A stretch of DNA of 64,000 nucleotides, taken from Bacteroidota bacterium (GTDB lineage Bacteria; Bacteroidota; Bacteroidia; Chitinophagales; Saprospiraceae). This document shows positions 62,126 to 64,000 of the stretch, one piece after another; position 1 is the first letter of the stretch; each line of letters opens with the position of its first letter. Location of the stretch: positions 124,001 to 188,000 of the forward strand of contig JAIUPL010000007.1 of assembly GCA_020160935.1 (NCBI GenBank), given 5' to 3'. A program made the position numbers and the translations under genes. The notes beneath the pieces are model-generated. The model made no database searches. It was not told the DNA's origin and saw only the letters and a program-made list of their open reading frames with translations.

Positions 62126-62623
62126 TCAATGACACTTAAAATAATCAAACGGCTCCAGGCAATCCAGGCACCTGAACAGCGCCTTGCAGGCCGTTGAGCC
62201 AAACTGCGACACCATTTCCGTGCGGGTGGAGTGGCAAAAAGGGCATTCCAGTGCGCGGTGTTCTCCCGTGAGCGCTTTTTTATCCATACTGGCTTCGGCG
62301 GGCGGCGCGATGCCGTATTCGGCTAATTTTCGGCGGCCCTCGGCGCTGAGCCAGTCGGTCGTCCAGGCCGGGCTGAGTACGGTGGTCACCCGCGTTTTCT
62401 GGAAACCGGCGTCCTGCAATGCCGCCCGGATATTTACCTCGATCATGTGCATGGCCGGGCAGCCGCTGTAAGTAGGGGTGATGACCACCTCCACCTCGCC
62501 GTCGGAGTGATGAATGACATCGCGAATGATGCCCAGGTCGCGAATGGTGAGTACCGGAATTTCCGGGTCGAAAACCGTATCGAGTGAACGGTTAATTTGG
62601 TCGAGCACCTGAAGAGCAGGCAT
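62126..62623 (-). CDS. paaD: PaaD-like protein (phenylacetyl-CoA epoxidase subunit D)
   Basis: A 165-residue protein with an N-terminal MIP18/DUF59 domain (VFDPEIPVLTIRDLGIIRDV, ITPTYSGCPAMHMIEVNI) and a C-terminal zinc-ribbon with Cys pairs CPFC and CLDC, the PaaD layout. PaaD is needed for iron-sulfur or di-iron maturation of the PaaABCE epoxidase that attacks phenylacetyl-CoA. No other paa gene is in the window, so it is isolated here. A TAACTTTA sequence (one mismatch to the -7 box) lies on the minus strand at 62642-62649. Confidence 0.88.
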   Translation of the reverse strand: MPALQVLDQINRSLDTVFDPEIPVLTIRDLGIIRDVIHHSDGEVEVVITPTYSGCPAMHMIEVNIRAALQDAGFQKTRVTTVLSPAWTTDWLSAEGRRKLAEYGIAPPAEASMDKKALTGEHRALECPFCHSTRTEMVSQFGSTACKALFRCLDCLEPFDYFKCH

Positions 62624-62731
62624 TTTGTCAGAATTTTGGGGTAAAGTTATCCGTTTTATTCATTTATTAACCAGGAGCGTATTATACCCCGGCCATTTTT
62701 GTTCTTGAAAGTGGCTAAAGTTGCAAGAAAT

Positions 62732-62880
62732 GCCAAGCGTAATTCAGGTGGTGGTATGGGCTTCAGCCCGTCAGGACAGCGCCATTTATGGCGCTCACAA
62801 TAAAAATACTAATTATAGCGCCTTAAAAGTCGCTGTCCCGACGGGCTGAAGCCCATACCACCACCTGAATATCGCTTGGC
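62732..62880. repeat. Inverted repeat with GGGCTTCAGCCC core
   Basis: Arms 62742-62781 and 62831-62870 are complementary over 40 nt with one mismatch; pairing extends outward to GCCAAGCG/CGCTTGGC (62732-62880) with small irregularities. The loop is ~49 nt. Each arm also holds its own self-complementary GGGCTTCAGCCC. Confidence 0.9.
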
Positions 62881-62954
62881 TGTTGTGTAGTACGGACGCC
62901 CATTCTAACAATGGGGACATATGCAGTGGTCAAAAGAAGGGAACGTTTCCGAAA

Positions 62955-62990
62955 CAAAAAACAGCCAAAGGGTACATACCCTCTGGCTGT
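62955..62990 (-). terminator. Terminator-like hairpin downstream of the T9SS type A gene
   Basis: ACAGCCAAAGGGTA at 62961-62974 pairs with TACCCTCTGGCTGT at 62977-62990 (one mismatch). On the minus strand it is followed by a T6 run, 245 bases after the stop at 63236. Confidence 0.65.
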
Positions 62991-63235
62991 GACATTCCAC
63001 AAGATTATTACGAAGATTGTACCAATGCGAGGCGAACGAGCCTGCTGCTGATAGCCAAAAAGCAACCGGCAAATGTTCGGCGCCGCAGGAGTTTTTTTTA
63101 TGAGCGGGGTTGGAAGCAGGCGCCCGACTTTTCGGACGCCTGCGACCCGCTGTTTCGCAACCCCATGCTCCCTTCAACGCTTTGAAAGAAACATTTTGGT
63201 GGAGGAGCGAACTTGTAAAGAGCAACTATTTCATG

Positions 63236-64000
63236 TTATTTGATCTGGATCATCTTGCGCGTAGCGCTGTCATTATCCGTTTGCAGGGTGTAGTATAGCA
63301 CCCCATTGACATTTACCATACTGCGGTCGATCGGGAAAGAATTGTATCCTTTGCTGAATTTCCCGCGTTGCAGGTGAATCAGGTGGCCGCCTTCGTCGTA
63401 AATGCTCAGGGTAGCCTGGGTATCTTCGGGCAGGTGGAATCCGATCACGGTACTGTTCATAAACGGATTCGGCATGTTCTGGTACAATTCGAAACCTACG
63501 CCAGTGACCGTTGGGCCATCCTTGCTCTGGAATCTGAATGCGACATCCAGTTTTTCGCCTTCCACTGTGTAGGCTTCCGCTTTGGTGATGCGGCTGGAAA
63601 CGCCCAGCATTTTGCTGATTTCGCCCGATTTTTTGGCTCTGAAACGAAGCGTGAAATGTGCTTCCTCGTTGCCATCCCAACTGGTGGTCAGGGCGCCGTC
63701 TTCTGCGAACACAGCGAAATTTTCACTTTTCATGGCATCACCCGGTTTGATGTCGATCAGTTCCAGGTCGCCGAAGTTCATGGTAAATTGATACCCTTGC
63801 ACTTTCTGATCGGCCTTGAATGTCACTTCAAACATTTCACCCGCTTTCACCATGCCATTGTTGCTTTGTGTGGAAGGTGCATCCACATCGAATACCAGGG
63901 CGCCGCTGCTGCGTTCTTCCGCACTCATCAGAGAGTTGGCAATCACGGAGTTGTTTACGTCGCCAATTTTGATAGCCACCATACTGTTTTCCACCTGGGT
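63236..64000 (-). CDS. T9SS type A sorting-domain protein, C-terminal fragment
   Basis: The frame stays open to the right edge, so only the last ~254 codons are present and the start is outside. The fragment begins with a dockerin-like segment (VAIKIGDVNNSVIANSL), then a cohesin-like beta-domain (FEVTFKADQKVQGYQFTMNFGDLELIDI, FTLRFRAKKSGEISKMLGV). It ends with the type IX secretion C-terminal domain: YQNMPNPFMNSTVIGFHLPEDTQATLSIYDEGGHLIHLQRGKFSKGYNSFPID and the closing GVLYYTLQTDNDSATRKMIQIK. A secreted, surface-attached protein is expected. Confidence 0.92.
   Translation of the reverse strand, partial: TQVENSMVAIKIGDVNNSVIANSLMSAEERSSGALVFDVDAPSTQSNNGMVKAGEMFEVTFKADQKVQGYQFTMNFGDLELIDIKPGDAMKSENFAVFAEDGALTTSWDGNEEAHFTLRFRAKKSGEISKMLGVSSRITKAEAYTVEGEKLDVAFRFQSKDGPTVTGVGFELYQNMPNPFMNSTVIGFHLPEDTQATLSIYDEGGHLIHLQRGKFSKGYNSFPIDRSMVNVNGVLYYTLQTDNDSATRKMIQIK

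Larger units (their letters stand above)
62624..63235. other. Gene-free region between paaD and the T9SS type A gene
   Basis: 612 bases. It holds the 50-nt-arm palindrome at 62732-62880, a terminator-like hairpin at 62961-62990 and a GC-rich hairpin 63116-63143. The short frames crossing these structures have no coding character. Confidence 0.6.

Noticed and set aside
62883-63225. Small genes in the gap before the T9SS type A protein
   Set aside because: The 100- and 106-codon frames cross two hairpins, overlap each other on opposite strands and show no family similarity.

Overview
The window reads as chromosomal DNA of a Bacteroidota bacterium, most likely of the Saprospiria/Chitinophagia type. 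The family assignment is an inference from gene content. The evidence is a SusC/SusD pair, type IX secretion (T9SS) sorting domains of types A and B, a PorV/PorQ-family protein, the gliding genes gldA and gldF, lack of clear Shine-Dalgarno sequences, and several promoters with the Bacteroidota -7 box TAnnTTTG. GC content is about half or slightly more by eye. No rRNA, tRNA, CRISPR array, prophage, transposase or integrase gene was seen.

Layout. 1-9.4 kb: the end of an RND efflux adaptor, an acyltransferase-3 protein, a VOC protein, a putative 28-residue peptide, rsmI, purS, pssA, a large T9SS type B adhesin-like protein and a PlsC-family acyltransferase. 9.4-21.9 kb: an orphan histidine kinase divergent from an AraC regulator, then SusC, SusD, a VCBS/ASPIC lipoprotein and a YghZ/Gpr-type aldo-keto reductase. 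21.9-30.5 kb: DUF4105 protein, TolC, M14 carboxypeptidase, a RecB/AddA-like helicase with a degenerate nuclease end, and a small membrane protein. 30.5-40.3 kb: gldF, gldA, an ECF sigma factor with a membrane anti-sigma/TonB-like fusion, ribA, GNAT, methyltransferase, TlpA-like thioredoxin, a lipoprotein and a 2-hydroxyacid dehydrogenase. 40.3-49.8 kb: a TonB receptor, a 1359-residue exported protein and a PorV/PorQ-family protein, probably one export/uptake unit. 49.9-64 kb: greA with a hairpin-rich leader, a HIT protein, a fused alpha-beta 2-oxoacid dehydrogenase E1, a 510-residue unknown, a lipoprotein, a SNF2 helicase, a DUF192 lipoprotein, Fic, an orphan PaaD and the end of a T9SS type A protein.

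The most unusual feature lies between the genes. At least fourteen intergenic spaces are filled by composite inverted repeats. Their outer arms are tandem copies of a short motif, usually 7 nt, that differs between loci. The inner stems are often perfect (40, 51 and 65 bp), and several share modules such as GTAGAGTACACC and an apex CTTGGCA...TGCCAAG. The arms run up to, or into, stop and start codons and encode the C-terminal residues of several proteins. Further loci carry only one arm. This looks like one element architecture whose arms have diverged by locus while staying self-complementary. It is the best candidate here for something undescribed.
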